From positions 1 through 64,000 of the forward strand of contig JBLZWL010000143.1 in the NCBI GenBank assembly GCA_049194865.1: a DNA stretch of 64,000 nt, given 5' to 3'. Positions within the stretch are counted from its first letter, which is position 1, and the number at the start of each line of letters is the position of its first letter. Shown in pieces: positions 17,220-25,793 of this stretch. The stretch is from Myxococcus terminator_A (GTDB lineage: Bacteria > Myxococcota > Myxococcia > Myxococcales > Myxococcaceae). The position numbers were made by a program, and so were the translations under genes. The notes below the pieces were generated by a model that did not search any database, was not told the DNA's origin, and saw only the letters and a program-made list of their open reading frames with translations.

Positions 17220-17825
17220 TCAGGCAGCTTCGCTTTTCGCGACCGCCACGGGGCGCAGGAGAAACTCACGAGCGTCGGCCATGGCGCGCGCGTCCTGGAG
17301 CACGTCTGCAGGCTGGTTGCCGTGACCGATGAGGGCACCTCGCCACCTCATCTCCATGTAGTCCGCGCTGAGCTGGAGGCTCATCAGCAAGGGCTGGGCG
17401 ACGCCGTCGTCCTCGTCGGAGGAGTGGCTGGTGACGAGCGACAGCACCTTGCCGCGCATCCGCTCACGGAAGCGCAGCTCCGGCAGCCGGAACCACCAGG
17501 ACCAGTGCTCCAGGTAGGACACCGCGCTGGAGGGAAGGCCGTACCAGTACACAGGGGCGACGATGACCAGCTCGTCGGCGGCGAGGGTCCGCTCGGCGAG
17601 CGCCAGCATCTCCGGGCTCGCGGGCCGTGACGCGTAGCCGCCGGGCGCGTGGCGCAGGTCCTGGAAGGCCTCGTGCCTGTACTCGTTCAGGCGGAGCCAG
17701 TCCGTCACGGTGCCGGGTGGCAGCGACTCCGCGGCCTTGCGGGCGAGCTGCTCCGCGTTGCCATTCTCGCGAGCACTGGAGAGCAAAAAGAGGACGTTGC
17801 GCGGCGCCGCGGTGGAGGGGCTCAT
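17220..17825 (-). CDS. Flavodoxin-fold NAD(P)H-dependent oxidoreductase
   Basis: A protein of 201 residues. The N-terminus NVLFLLSSARENGNAEQLA is the flavin-phosphate-binding loop of the FMN reductase/flavodoxin-like family, and IVAPVYWYGLPSSAVSYLEHW is the second flavin-contacting segment. Likely an FMN-dependent quinone or small-molecule reductase in the cytoplasm. ATG 17825 was chosen because the fold starts 10 residues later; an upstream ATG at 17864 would only add an unlikely extension. It is the last of the minus-strand genes of this region, and the ArgE-type gene lies 103 bases upstream. Confidence 0.8.
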   Translation of the reverse strand: MSPSTAAPRNVLFLLSSARENGNAEQLARKAAESLPPGTVTDWLRLNEYRHEAFQDLRHAPGGYASRPASPEMLALAERTLAADELVIVAPVYWYGLPSSAVSYLEHWSWWFRLPELRFRERMRGKVLSLVTSHSSDEDDGVAQPLLMSLQLSADYMEMRWRGALIGHGNQPADVLQDARAMADAREFLLRPVAVAKSEAA

Positions 17826-17928
17826 GTCGTCGGTCCAGAAAGAAAGAGGCCGGAGTGCAAGCACGGGGTGTGCGCCGGCTGCGTCTTCATAACGACGGGA
17901 GCCTCGCGGCGCACGAGGTGCGAGTTCC

Positions 17929-19065
17929 TCACGGCTCGCCGCAGAAGTGCGCCACCGCGCGCGCCAGCACGGCCTCGCAGCGCACCAGGTCCTCGGTGGG
18001 GACGTACTCGCCCGTCTGGTGCGCCACGCGGATATCGCCGGGGCCGAACACCACGGCCTCCGCGCCCAGCTCCGTCATCTGAGGGGCCTCCGTGCCAAAC
18101 GGCACCGTGGTGGACGCGTTGCCGCTGGCTTCCACGAGGAAGCGCACCACCTCCGCGTCCGCGCGCGTGTTCACACCCCGGTCCGTGCGCAGCACGCGGA
18201 TGTGGGCCTCGTAGGCGGGCTCGTCGCGAACCAGCTCCTGACGGATGGACTCCAGCAGCTCGGCCACGCGCTGTGTCGGCTGTCCCGGAATGGGCCGCCA
18301 CTCCACCGTGAAGCGGCACGAGCCCGGCAGGATGTTCTTCGCCTTGCCACCCTGGATGACGCCCACGTTCACCGTGGTGAAGGGCGGCTGAAAGCCCTCG
18401 TCCAATTCCTCGCGCAGCACCGTCATGGCCAGCTGCTCCAGCCGGTTCAGGAAGCGCCCCGCGCGGAAGATGGCGGACGCGCCCGTGTCCGGATAAGCGC
18501 TGTGCCCTTCCTTGCCGAGCACCTCCACCTCCGCCAGGCAGTACCCCTTGTTGGCGCGCACCGGCGTGAGCTTCGTGGGCTCCCCGACGATGGCGTGCCG
18601 CGCGCGGCCCAGGCCCGCCGCCACCAGCTTCTTCGCGCCCACCAACCCGACTTCCTCGTCCGCGGTGAGCACCACCATCAGCGGAGCCTGGAGCTTCGTG
18701 GCCCGCTCGGCGGCGTGCAGCGCGCAGGCGATGAAGCCCTTCGTGTCGCAGGCGCCGCGCGCGTAGAGCTTGCCTTCCTTCTCCGTCAGCTTCAGCGCGT
18801 CCGTCCACGCCGCGTCGTACGGCACGCAGTCGGAGTGCCCCACCAGCGCGAGCGCCGCGCGTCCGGAGCCGCCCTTCACGGCGACCAGGTTCACCTTCTC
18901 CACGCCCGCGTCATCGGTGTACCGCTGACGCTCGGCGCTGAAGCCCGCCTTCTCCAGGCGCGCCTGCGCGTAGTCGATGAGCGGGGCGTTGGGTCGCGCG
19001 GACGTGGTGTCCATCGCCACCAGCTCCGTCAGGGTGGCCCGCAGCGCGGGCAGCGTGTCGCTCAT
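17929..19065 (-). CDS. argE: M20 metallopeptidase, acetylornithine deacetylase type
   Basis: A protein of 378 residues. The M20 di-zinc signature is complete: GHSDCVP (first metal His), ARGACDTKG (bridging Asp), TADEEVGLVGA (catalytic Glu and metal Glu) and a C-terminal VAHQTGEYVP (metal His). A lid/dimerisation domain lies in between. ArgE removes the acetyl group of N-acetylornithine, and the family also acts on other N-acyl amino acids. ATG 19065 has GGAGG about eight bases before it. It follows hutF by 85 bases on the same strand, so N-formylglutamate is another possible substrate. The family call is firm; the substrate is inferred. Confidence 0.85.
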   Translation of the reverse strand: MSDTLPALRATLTELVAMDTTSARPNAPLIDYAQARLEKAGFSAERQRYTDDAGVEKVNLVAVKGGSGRAALALVGHSDCVPYDAAWTDALKLTEKEGKLYARGACDTKGFIACALHAAERATKLQAPLMVVLTADEEVGLVGAKKLVAAGLGRARHAIVGEPTKLTPVRANKGYCLAEVEVLGKEGHSAYPDTGASAIFRAGRFLNRLEQLAMTVLREELDEGFQPPFTTVNVGVIQGGKAKNILPGSCRFTVEWRPIPGQPTQRVAELLESIRQELVRDEPAYEAHIRVLRTDRGVNTRADAEVVRFLVEASGNASTTVPFGTEAPQMTELGAEAVVFGPGDIRVAHQTGEYVPTEDLVRCEAVLARAVAHFCGEP

Positions 19066-19149
19066 GAAGACAACCTCCGGTGGCCGCGTCATGCCACCCC
19101 CTGGCGTCTGGCGCCAGCCCCCGGAGGGGCTCCTGTCACCCACGCCCCG

Positions 19150-20532
19150 TCAGGGATACAGCGTGCGCGCGAGCGCCTGGAACGCGCGCCCACTCTCCTC
19201 CGCGAGCGGATGCCGGCCGTCCCGCACCACCAGTCGTCCCGCCACCGCCACCTCGCGCACCGCCGCCTTGTCGGCGCCCAGGACGATGGAGGCCAGCAAC
19301 GACGAAGGCCCCGCGCCCACCAGCGACGGGTGCCCCACGTCCACCGTGAAGAAGTCCGCGAGCGCCCCCGGCTCCAACATCCCCGTGGACAGGCCCAGGC
19401 TGCGCGCTCCCTCCACCGTGGCCATGCCCAACAGCCGCGCCGCGAGGCCCGACACCTCGCCGCCACCGGGGTCCAGCACCGCGCGCCGCAGCCTCGCGAG
19501 CCGCAGGTGCCCTTCGAGCTGTCGCGCCTCGTCCAGCAGGTCCACCAGCGCCTGGCTGTCCGAGCCCAGGCTGATGCTCGCCCCCGCCTTCACCAGCGCG
19601 TCCGCGGGGACGATGCCGTCCCCCAGGTTGCGCTCCGTGGACGGACACGCGCACACCGTCGCGTGGGCGGTGCCCAGCATGGCCACCTCCTCGTCCGTCA
19701 GGTGCACGCCATGCACGGCGGTGAAGCCCGGGTTCAACAGCCCCAGGTCCGACAGCAGCTCCACCGGCCTGCGCCCATGCTCGGCGAGACACGCCTCGAT
19801 TTCCTTCGGCTGCTCCGCCACGTGCATGTGCACGGGGAACCCTCGCACCTTCGCGACGGCGGACAGCCAGTCCTTCGTCACCGCGCGCACGCTGTGCGGC
19901 GCCAGCCCCACGCTGACCGCCGCGTCGTCACGAGCCTCGCGGGCCAGCGACTCCGCCGACGCGAGGAAGGTGTCCACGTCCGGGTCGATGAAGCGACGCT
20001 GGCGGGGATTCGCCGCCACCTGGAAGCCCGCGCGCGCATAACCCACGCGCAACAGGCAGATGCGCAACCCCGCGTCCCGCGCGGCCCGGATGACGGAGTG
20101 GGCCAGCACGTTCCGGTCCGCGTACGGCGTGCCGTCATGTTGATGATGGATGTAGTGGAACTCGCCCACCGTGGTGATGCCCGCCAGCGCCATCTCCACG
20201 AAGACCTGGCGCGAGGCCACGTACACGTCCTCGGGTCCCAGGGCCTCGGCGGCGCGGTACATGGCCTCGCGCCAGCTCCAGAAGTCATCCGCCTCGCGAC
20301 CCGAGACGACGTACTCGGTGCGTCCGCGAATCAGGCGCTGGAAGGCATGGGAGTGGCCGTTGACCAGCCCCGGCAACAGCGCGCGGCCCGGAAGCCGGAC
20401 GACGCTCGCCTCGGCGGGCACGGACGACGCGTCGACGACGCGGCCCTCGGCACCCACGGCCAGGGCGCGCCCCTCGATGAGCTGGCCTCCCACGTACAGG
20501 AAGTCCGGCTGGTAGACAGTGATGTCGCTCAC
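19150..20532 (-). CDS. hutF: Formimidoylglutamate deiminase HutF
   Basis: A protein of 460 residues of the amidohydrolase superfamily. HutF converts N-formimidoyl-glutamate to N-formyl-glutamate and ammonia in histidine breakdown. Visible metal and substrate motifs: NGHSHAFQR (HxH), EFHYIHHQHDGTPY, VHMHVAEQPKEIEAC (metal His and catalytic region), CPSTERNLGDGI, and LGSDSQA with the metal Asp. The combination of VAEQxKE and LGDGI is typical for HutF rather than guanine deaminase. The GTG start at 20532 puts the beta-sandwich domain at the right place. No other hut genes are present in the window. Confidence 0.88.
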   Translation of the reverse strand: MSDITVYQPDFLYVGGQLIEGRALAVGAEGRVVDASSVPAEASVVRLPGRALLPGLVNGHSHAFQRLIRGRTEYVVSGREADDFWSWREAMYRAAEALGPEDVYVASRQVFVEMALAGITTVGEFHYIHHQHDGTPYADRNVLAHSVIRAARDAGLRICLLRVGYARAGFQVAANPRQRRFIDPDVDTFLASAESLAREARDDAAVSVGLAPHSVRAVTKDWLSAVAKVRGFPVHMHVAEQPKEIEACLAEHGRRPVELLSDLGLLNPGFTAVHGVHLTDEEVAMLGTAHATVCACPSTERNLGDGIVPADALVKAGASISLGSDSQALVDLLDEARQLEGHLRLARLRRAVLDPGGGEVSGLAARLLGMATVEGARSLGLSTGMLEPGALADFFTVDVGHPSLVGAGPSSLLASIVLGADKAAVREVAVAGRLVVRDGRHPLAEESGRAFQALARTLYP

Positions 20533-20597
20533 CCCAACAGCGTATGCCAGCGGACCGCGCCCCGCAGCAGCCACGACACGGTCCGCCAGCGATGCTG

Positions 20598-22115
20598 TCA
20601 GCGCGCGAACGCCCTTGTCGAACTCTGCGTCGACGCGAGGGTCTCCGCCTCCGGCGTGAAGGGCTTCTTGCTGCCCTCCTTGCCCGGGCCCCGCTCACCC
20701 ACGCGGATGGCCGGCGCGGACGCGTTCACCGTGCCCACGTAGAACACGCCGTGGTAGCCCTCCGAGTTCACCGAGTCCCACGTGTGCACGAAGTAGCGCT
20801 CGCCGTTGTTCTTGCCCTTCGCCTCGCGCACACCGCAGTCCAGCCTGTCCCGCACGCCCTTCGAATCCACCGAGCAGATCCACGCGGTGCCCGTGTCGTA
20901 GGCCATGTCGAGCGCCACCACGTTGTCCAGCTTCTCCTTCAGCAGCAGGCCCATGGGCCGGTGCTGCTGGTTCCACGGAAGGCCCTTCTTCGTGCGCGAG
21001 TGGATGTTGCCCGACAACACCACGTAGAAGCGCTGGGGCGCGGACTCCACCTGGTGGATGAGCGTGGCCGCCATCGCGTCCTCGCGCTGCTGCCCGTTCG
21101 CCTTCGGGTGGTCGAACACGACGACCTCCACGTCCAGGCCCCGCGAGCGCAACTGGCGCAGCTGCTCCAGCATGTTCGCCATCGCCTCGCTGCCACGGCC
21201 GTCCGGGTACGGGCTGCGCCAGAAGGGCGACTCCATCAGCTTCTGCCAGTCCTCTTCCCCACCCTGGCTCTCCAGGAACGCGTCCACGCGGCCCTGGTTC
21301 TCCAGCGGCAGCTCCAGGCCCACCGTCACCGGGATGCCCGCCACCGTCGCCTGACAGGAGGTCTGCGCCACGAAGCGCGGCACCTCCCGCGTGCCGTGCA
21401 GCTCACCCAACATCAGCACCGCGCCCGGCTTCGCCTGCTTGCCCAGGCCGATGATGGGCAGCCCGCACTCCATGGAGAGCTGCGACGGCGCCTCCTTCGC
21501 GTTCGGCGCCTTGGCCACCTGCACCGGCTTGGGCGCGTTCTCCTCCTTCGCCAGGAGCGGCGCTATTTCACGAAACACCCGCCACTCCATCAACAGGTCT
21601 CGCTGGGACTGAGCCGACTCGATGAAGAGGTTCTCTCCACGAGGCGCATCGATGACTTCCTCCCAGTCCTCGGCGCTGGTGAGGGGCTCGCTTCCTCCCG
21701 ATGTCGGCTCGGGGGTGTTTCCTTCATTTCGCAAGATGTTCCGGCTGACACCCCAGTCCAGCTCCCTGCCGGCGGGGGACAGCGTCTTGTTGGAGCTCTT
21801 GGTGATGCGGAAGATCTGCAACTTGCTCGACGTGGGCGTCTCGCGCCGGCCCACCACCATGTACCGGTGGAAGAAGCCCGAAATCTTCGACCCGCCGAAC
21901 TCCTGCCGCCACTCCGTCTGGAGCACCATGCTGCCCTTGTCCTCACGGAAGGGCAGGCCGTTGCGCGCGAAGTACCCCTGAACCTCCGGCCACATCTCCG
22001 CGAGCGGCCGGTCGTAGATGGCCTCCCGGTCTGGAATCTCCAAGTCACTCCGGTGGGCCGCACAGCCCACCAGACCCCAGGCCAACACCACCACCGCACA
22101 CAGTACCGAGCGCAT
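20598..22115 (-). CDS. Lipoprotein with BamC-like N-terminus and ChaN/Tiki-like C-terminus (copy 1)
   Basis: A protein of 505 residues with a lipoprotein signal (LAWGLVGC, lipid Cys near 18). Residues ~30-110 (MWPEVQGYFARNGLPFREDK and onward) resemble the BamC/NlpB repeat. Residues ~240-440 carry a Tiki/ChaN/EreA-superfamily pattern: LGELHGTREVPRF, GLELPLENQG, VVFDHP and LSGNIHSRTK, with Glu/His residues at expected metal or heme positions. Likely an envelope protein with hydrolase or heme-binding activity; its actual role is unknown. ATG 22115 has GGAGGG just before it, inside a large hairpin. The next gene upstream is a paralogue with the same layout. Confidence 0.72.
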   Translation of the reverse strand: MRSVLCAVVVLAWGLVGCAAHRSDLEIPDREAIYDRPLAEMWPEVQGYFARNGLPFREDKGSMVLQTEWRQEFGGSKISGFFHRYMVVGRRETPTSSKLQIFRITKSSNKTLSPAGRELDWGVSRNILRNEGNTPEPTSGGSEPLTSAEDWEEVIDAPRGENLFIESAQSQRDLLMEWRVFREIAPLLAKEENAPKPVQVAKAPNAKEAPSQLSMECGLPIIGLGKQAKPGAVLMLGELHGTREVPRFVAQTSCQATVAGIPVTVGLELPLENQGRVDAFLESQGGEEDWQKLMESPFWRSPYPDGRGSEAMANMLEQLRQLRSRGLDVEVVVFDHPKANGQQREDAMAATLIHQVESAPQRFYVVLSGNIHSRTKKGLPWNQQHRPMGLLLKEKLDNVVALDMAYDTGTAWICSVDSKGVRDRLDCGVREAKGKNNGERYFVHTWDSVNSEGYHGVFYVGTVNASAPAIRVGERGPGKEGSKKPFTPEAETLASTQSSTRAFAR

Positions 22116-22118
22116 CCA

Positions 22119-22162
22119 CCCTCCAGGTCTCACGTTCCCGAAATGGAACGCGACCTGGAGGG
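22119..22162 (-). promoter_or_regulatory. Long hairpin covering the ribosome site between tandem paralogues
   Basis: CCCTCCAGGTC (22119-22129) pairs perfectly with GACCTGGAGGG (22152-22162). An inner 6-bp stem, CGTTCC (22133-22138) with GGAACG (22145-22150), continues it with a 6-base loop. On the transcribed minus strand the arm nearest the downstream ATG carries the GGAGGG ribosome site. It could act as a translational lock or as a rho-independent-like stop; no T-run follows. Confidence 0.65.
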
Positions 22163-22179
22163 CGGCATATCGCTCCGGC

Positions 22180-23646
22180 TCAGTGCGACGACGCGAGCTT
22201 CCCCGCGTCTTGCGAGAACGGGCTCTTGCTGCCCTCCTTGCCCGGGCCCCGCTCACCCACGCGGATGGCCGGCGCGGACGCGTTCACCGCGCCCACGTAG
22301 AACACGCCGTGGTAGCCCTCCGAGTTCACCGAGTCCCACGTGTGCACGAAGTAGCGCTCGCCGTTGTTCTTGCCCTTCGCCTCGCGCACGCCGCAGTCCA
22401 GCCTGTCTCGCACGCCCTTCGAGTCCACCGAGCAGATCCACGTGGTGCCCGTGTCGTAGGCCATGTCGAGCGCCACCACGTTGTCCAGCTTCTCCTTCAG
22501 CAGCAGGCCCATGGGACGGTGCTGCTTGTTCCACGGCAAGCCCTTCTTCGTGCGCGAGTGGATGTTGCCCGACAGCACCACATGGAAGCGCTGGGGACTC
22601 GACTCCACCTGGAACGCCACCGTCGCCGCCATTGCGTCCTCACGCTGCTGCCCGTTCGCCTTCGGGTGGTCGAACACGAAGACGTCCACATCCAGGCCCT
22701 GGGCGCGCAGCTGGCGCAGGTGCTCCAGCATGTTCGCCATCGCCGCGCTGCCACGACCATCCGGATACGGGCTGCGCCAGAAGGGCGCCTCCATCAGCTT
22801 GAGCCAGTCTTCTTCCCAGCCCTGACTGTCCAGGAACGCGTCCACGCGGCCCTGGTTCTCCAGCGGCAGCTCCAGGCCCACCGTCACCGGCATGCCCGCC
22901 ACCGTCGCCTGACAGGCGGCCTGCGCCACGAAGCGCGGCACCTCCTGCGTGCCGTGCATCTCGCCCAGCAGCAGCACCGCGCCCGGCTTCGCCTGCTTGC
23001 CCAGGCCGATGATGGGCAGCCCGCACTCCACCGCGAACTGCGACGGCGCCTCCTTCGCGTTCGGCGCCTTGGCCACCTGCACGGGCTTGGGCGCGTTCTC
23101 CGCCTTGGCCAGCACGGGCGACACCTCGCGGAACACCCGCCACTCCATCAGCATGTCGCGCTGGCCCTGGCCCGACTCCGCGAAGAACCCGTTCTCGCCC
23201 CGAGGGAAGGCCAGCCGGTCCTCGGCGTCCTCGACGCTCAGCCCAGGAAGCTCCGCATCGGGCCCCGCCAGACTGCGGCTCACCCCCCAGTCAATCTGGT
23301 TGCCCGGGGGCGCCAGCGTCTTGTTCAGGCTCTTGGTGATGCGGAAGATCTGGAGCTTGCTCGACGTGGGTGTCTCGCGCCGCCCCACCACCATGTACCG
23401 GTGGAAGAAGCCTGAAATCTTCGACCCGCCGAACTCCTGCCTCCACTCCGTCTCCAACACCATGCTGCCCTTGTCCTCGCGGAAGGGCAGCTCGTTGCGA
23501 GTGAAGAACCCGCGCACCTCCGGCCACATCTCCGTGAGCGGCCGGTCATAGATGGCTTCCCGGTCCGGATAATCCAGCTCACCGCGATGGGCCGCGCAGC
23601 CCGTCACCATGACCCCACAAGCCAAGACCATGACCCAGCGCACCAT
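22180..23646 (-). CDS. Lipoprotein with BamC-like N-terminus and ChaN/Tiki-like C-terminus (copy 2)
   Basis: A protein of 488 residues, tandem paralogue of the following gene on this strand. Lipoprotein signal CGVMVTGC (lipid Cys near 17), a BamC-like domain with FREDKGSMVLETEWRQEF, a variable acidic linker, then the ChaN/Tiki-like domain with LGEMHGTQEVPRF and LSGNIHSRTK. About 85 residues near the C-terminus differ from the other copy at only two positions, while the linker (residues ~120-165) differs strongly, suggesting a recent duplication or gene conversion of the catalytic half. AGGAGG precedes ATG 23646. No function is established. Confidence 0.72.
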   Translation of the reverse strand: MVRWVMVLACGVMVTGCAAHRGELDYPDREAIYDRPLTEMWPEVRGFFTRNELPFREDKGSMVLETEWRQEFGGSKISGFFHRYMVVGRRETPTSSKLQIFRITKSLNKTLAPPGNQIDWGVSRSLAGPDAELPGLSVEDAEDRLAFPRGENGFFAESGQGQRDMLMEWRVFREVSPVLAKAENAPKPVQVAKAPNAKEAPSQFAVECGLPIIGLGKQAKPGAVLLLGEMHGTQEVPRFVAQAACQATVAGMPVTVGLELPLENQGRVDAFLDSQGWEEDWLKLMEAPFWRSPYPDGRGSAAMANMLEHLRQLRAQGLDVDVFVFDHPKANGQQREDAMAATVAFQVESSPQRFHVVLSGNIHSRTKKGLPWNKQHRPMGLLLKEKLDNVVALDMAYDTGTTWICSVDSKGVRDRLDCGVREAKGKNNGERYFVHTWDSVNSEGYHGVFYVGAVNASAPAIRVGERGPGKEGSKSPFSQDAGKLASSH

Positions 23647-23734
23647 GCCGCCTCCTGGCAATCCTTGTCCGGGAGCCTAGAACGGCGGCACATGTCTCGC
23701 ATATCGGACGGGAGCCCCTCGCCCGCACCCGCGG

Positions 23735-24214
23735 TCAGGCCTGGACCTCGGAGCCCGCGTGGGCGGAGGCCCGCTCCCAGGGGCGGGTCCGGACGGCCTC
23801 GCGAATCCAGAGGATGTGGCGCCGCTCGTCCTCGCGGTGCCGCTCGATGAGCGGGCGCACGTCGGGGCTCCAGTCGAAGCGCAGGGCCAGGTCATACGCC
23901 CGGTTGGAGAACTCCTCGTTGCCGAGCATGGCCACCAGCGCGGCCTCGGTGCCCATCATGCTGGACATCGCGGTCAGCCCCTTCATCGCCGCGCCCTTCA
24001 GGTCCGGGCGCAGGTCCACCGGGGCGCCGCCGAAGTGGTGGATGAAGCCATTGAGCTCCCGCACATGGCGCAGGTGGTCGGCGCGGAACTCACCGAGCCG
24101 CTCGCGGACCAGCGGCTCAGGGATGCGAGCCAGTGCCGCGTCGTACGCGCCCACCGCATCCGCGTCGAGCTGGGCCAAGCTCCGCAGCCGTGCCACCTCG
24201 GACTTCTCGGCCAT
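23735..24214 (-). CDS. Ferritin-like four-helix protein, DUF2383-like
   Basis: A helical protein of 159 residues with DADAVGAYDAAL in the first helix, EFRADHLRHVRELNGFI in the second and HREDERRHILWI in the last, which gives a D/E...ExxH-like set typical of ferritin-like DUF2383 proteins. It may bind a di-metal centre or act in stress protection in the cytoplasm. GGAGGAAG lies five bases before ATG 24214. The gap of 115 bases to the SemiSWEET gene downstream shows no clear signal. Confidence 0.7.
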   Translation of the reverse strand: MAEKSEVARLRSLAQLDADAVGAYDAALARIPEPLVRERLGEFRADHLRHVRELNGFIHHFGGAPVDLRPDLKGAAMKGLTAMSSMMGTEAALVAMLGNEEFSNRAYDLALRFDWSPDVRPLIERHREDERRHILWIREAVRTRPWERASAHAGSEVQA

Positions 24215-24329
24215 GTCGACTTCCTCCGCGCCAGGGTCGCGTGCAATGTGAGAAGCCTCTTCCCGAAGGCCAACCCGTCCCGGAAGTCCCGGGTCCGTTT
24301 GCCCTGATGCCGGGCGAGCGGGCAGCGGC

Positions 24330-24638
24330 TCAAGGACGAGGATGGGCCGGGTGCAAGGCGGCGGGCACGTCAGCACGGCGCCCCTTGCGGCGGTGCATGA
24401 GGACGATGAGCTCCCCGAGCACGGCGCTCACCAGCAGCAGGGCGTTCGTCACCACGAAGACCCAGTTGCGCACCAGCACGCTGTAGACGGTGAAGCCCAG
24501 GGACGCCGCCATCTGGCCCAGGAAGAGCCACTGGGACACATCCTGGCTGGAGCCTGACTTCCACTGTTTGTGGATCTGCGTTCCCAGGGTCATCAACAGA
24601 ACGAAGGAACTGAACCAGCCCACGGCCTCGGTGCCCAT
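24330..24638 (-). CDS. SemiSWEET / MtN3-type small membrane transporter
   Basis: A protein of 102 residues with three transmembrane helices, the size of bacterial SemiSWEETs, which dimerise to carry sugars across the inner membrane. The segment SSQDVSQWLFLGQMAAS matches the PQ-loop-like helix-2 entry (usually S..GVS), and an Asn occurs in VTNALLL of helix 3, the conserved pocket residue. The classic Pro-Gln pair is replaced. The tail is basic (HRRKGRRAD) and probably cytoplasmic. AGGAGG lies a few bases before ATG 24638. The 170-base gap upstream separates it from the divergent EamA gene. Confidence 0.75.
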   Translation of the reverse strand: MGTEAVGWFSSFVLLMTLGTQIHKQWKSGSSQDVSQWLFLGQMAASLGFTVYSVLVRNWVFVVTNALLLVSAVLGELIVLMHRRKGRRADVPAALHPAHPRP

Positions 24639-24808
24639 GCATCCTCCTGGATACAGATGCGCACGCGCTCGCTCGCCGTCAGCCCGCGCGGACCCTGTAT
24701 TCGCGTGAAGGCGTCCGTGACGAAGCGGCCCAGGTGGGGCCTGGTTGGTCGGCGGCTCTCAAGCGCCACGGTGCATGTGCCTGGGGCGGATGCTATGGCG
24801 ACGCCACC

Positions 24809-25756
24809 ATGGACTCCGCCACCGCATCCACCACCGTGAAGCCGGCGGGCCCGCTGAAGGTCGCCCTCGCCTACTGCACGTGCTTCGTGCTGTGGGGCTC
24901 CACCTGGTCCGTGGTGAAGGTGGGCCTGGAAGACCTGCCGCCGCTGCGCTTCCTCGGCACCCGCATGCTGGTGGCGGGCCTCTTCCTGCTGCCGTTCGCG
25001 CGTGCGCGTGGACGGGTGGACACACGCACCGGAGGGCGCATCGCCGCGCTGGGCCTGCTCCAGCTCGCCGTGCCCTTCGGCCTGCTCTTCTTCGCGCAGC
25101 AGTGGATTCCCTCGAGCTGGGCCGCGCTGCTGTTCTCCACCTTCCCCCTGTGGCTGCTGCTCGTCGGCCGTGTGCTGATGCCGGACCAGCCCCTGACGCC
25201 GGGCAAGGTGCTCGCGGCGAGCCTGGGCGCGATGGGCGTGGTGGTGCTCCACTCCTCGGGCGTCGAGGGACTGGAGCTGTCCGGCAAGGTGCTGCTCGGC
25301 GTGGTGATGACGCTGGTGGCCGTGGCGGTCATCGCCGTGGCCAACGTGCTGGCCAGGCGCCACATGTCACACGTCCCCGCGCAGGTGCTCGTCTTCGGCC
25401 AGACGCTCAGCAGCGCGGTGCCCCTGCTCGCGCTCTCCTTCCTGCTGGAGTCGGACTCGCCCGGCAACTGGACGCCGCGCGCGCTGGGCGCCGTCTTCTA
25501 CCTGGCGGTGTTCGGCACGGCCTTCACGTACCTGTGCCTCTACTGGCTCTTGCCGCGCATCTCCCTCACGGCGCTCGGCGCCATGGCCCTGCTCGACACG
25601 CTGGTGGCGGTGGTGCTGGGCGTCGCCTTCCTCGGCGAGCCCTTCACCCTGTCGCTCGTCGTGGGCGGCGCCCTCATCCTCGGGGGCGCCGCGTGGGCCA
25701 ACGCGCTGCCGCAAGAAGCAGCGCCACGTCCCGCCGACGACAACACCGCGCGCTGA
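24809..25756 (+). CDS. EamA/DMT-family transporter (RhaT-like)
   Basis: A protein of 315 residues with ten predicted membrane helices arranged as two EamA repeats. The first begins CFVLWGSTWSVVKVGLEDLP, a classic drug/metabolite-transporter start, and the second contains GTAFTYLCLYWLLPRISL and ALLDTLVAVVLGVAFLGEP (the conserved P.A..LG..FLGE-type ending). Probably exports a metabolite or amino acid. ATG 24809 is the first start that fits the fold. It is convergent with the STAS-like gene. Confidence 0.85.
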   Translation: MDSATASTTVKPAGPLKVALAYCTCFVLWGSTWSVVKVGLEDLPPLRFLGTRMLVAGLFLLPFARARGRVDTRTGGRIAALGLLQLAVPFGLLFFAQQWIPSSWAALLFSTFPLWLLLVGRVLMPDQPLTPGKVLAASLGAMGVVVLHSSGVEGLELSGKVLLGVVMTLVAVAVIAVANVLARRHMSHVPAQVLVFGQTLSSAVPLLALSFLLESDSPGNWTPRALGAVFYLAVFGTAFTYLCLYWLLPRISLTALGAMALLDTLVAVVLGVAFLGEPFTLSLVVGGALILGGAAWANALPQEAAPRPADDNTAR

Positions 25757-25793
25757 AGCGCGGGCGTCAGCGCGAGGTGTTCAGCGCGCGGTG
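25744..25793. terminator. Inverted repeat shared by two convergent gene ends
   Basis: CACCGCGCGCTGA (25744-25756) and TCAGCGCGCGGTG (25781-25793) are a perfect 13-bp inverted repeat with a 24-base loop. The left arm is the last codons plus stop of the EamA gene; the right arm encodes His-Arg-Ala-Leu near the end of the STAS-like protein on the other strand. It can fold in both transcripts. Confidence 0.55.

Noticed and set aside
19115..19140. GAGCCCC/GGGGCT-type stem with an adjacent CTGGCGCCAG palindrome between hutF and argE
   Set aside because: Possible attenuator, but short, in very GC-rich sequence and not placed on the ribosome site; not distinguishable from chance.
17947..20742. A long plus-strand open frame opposite argE and hutF
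   Set aside because: Antisense shadow: His/Arg/Gln-rich translation without motifs, while both minus-strand genes have full catalytic signatures.
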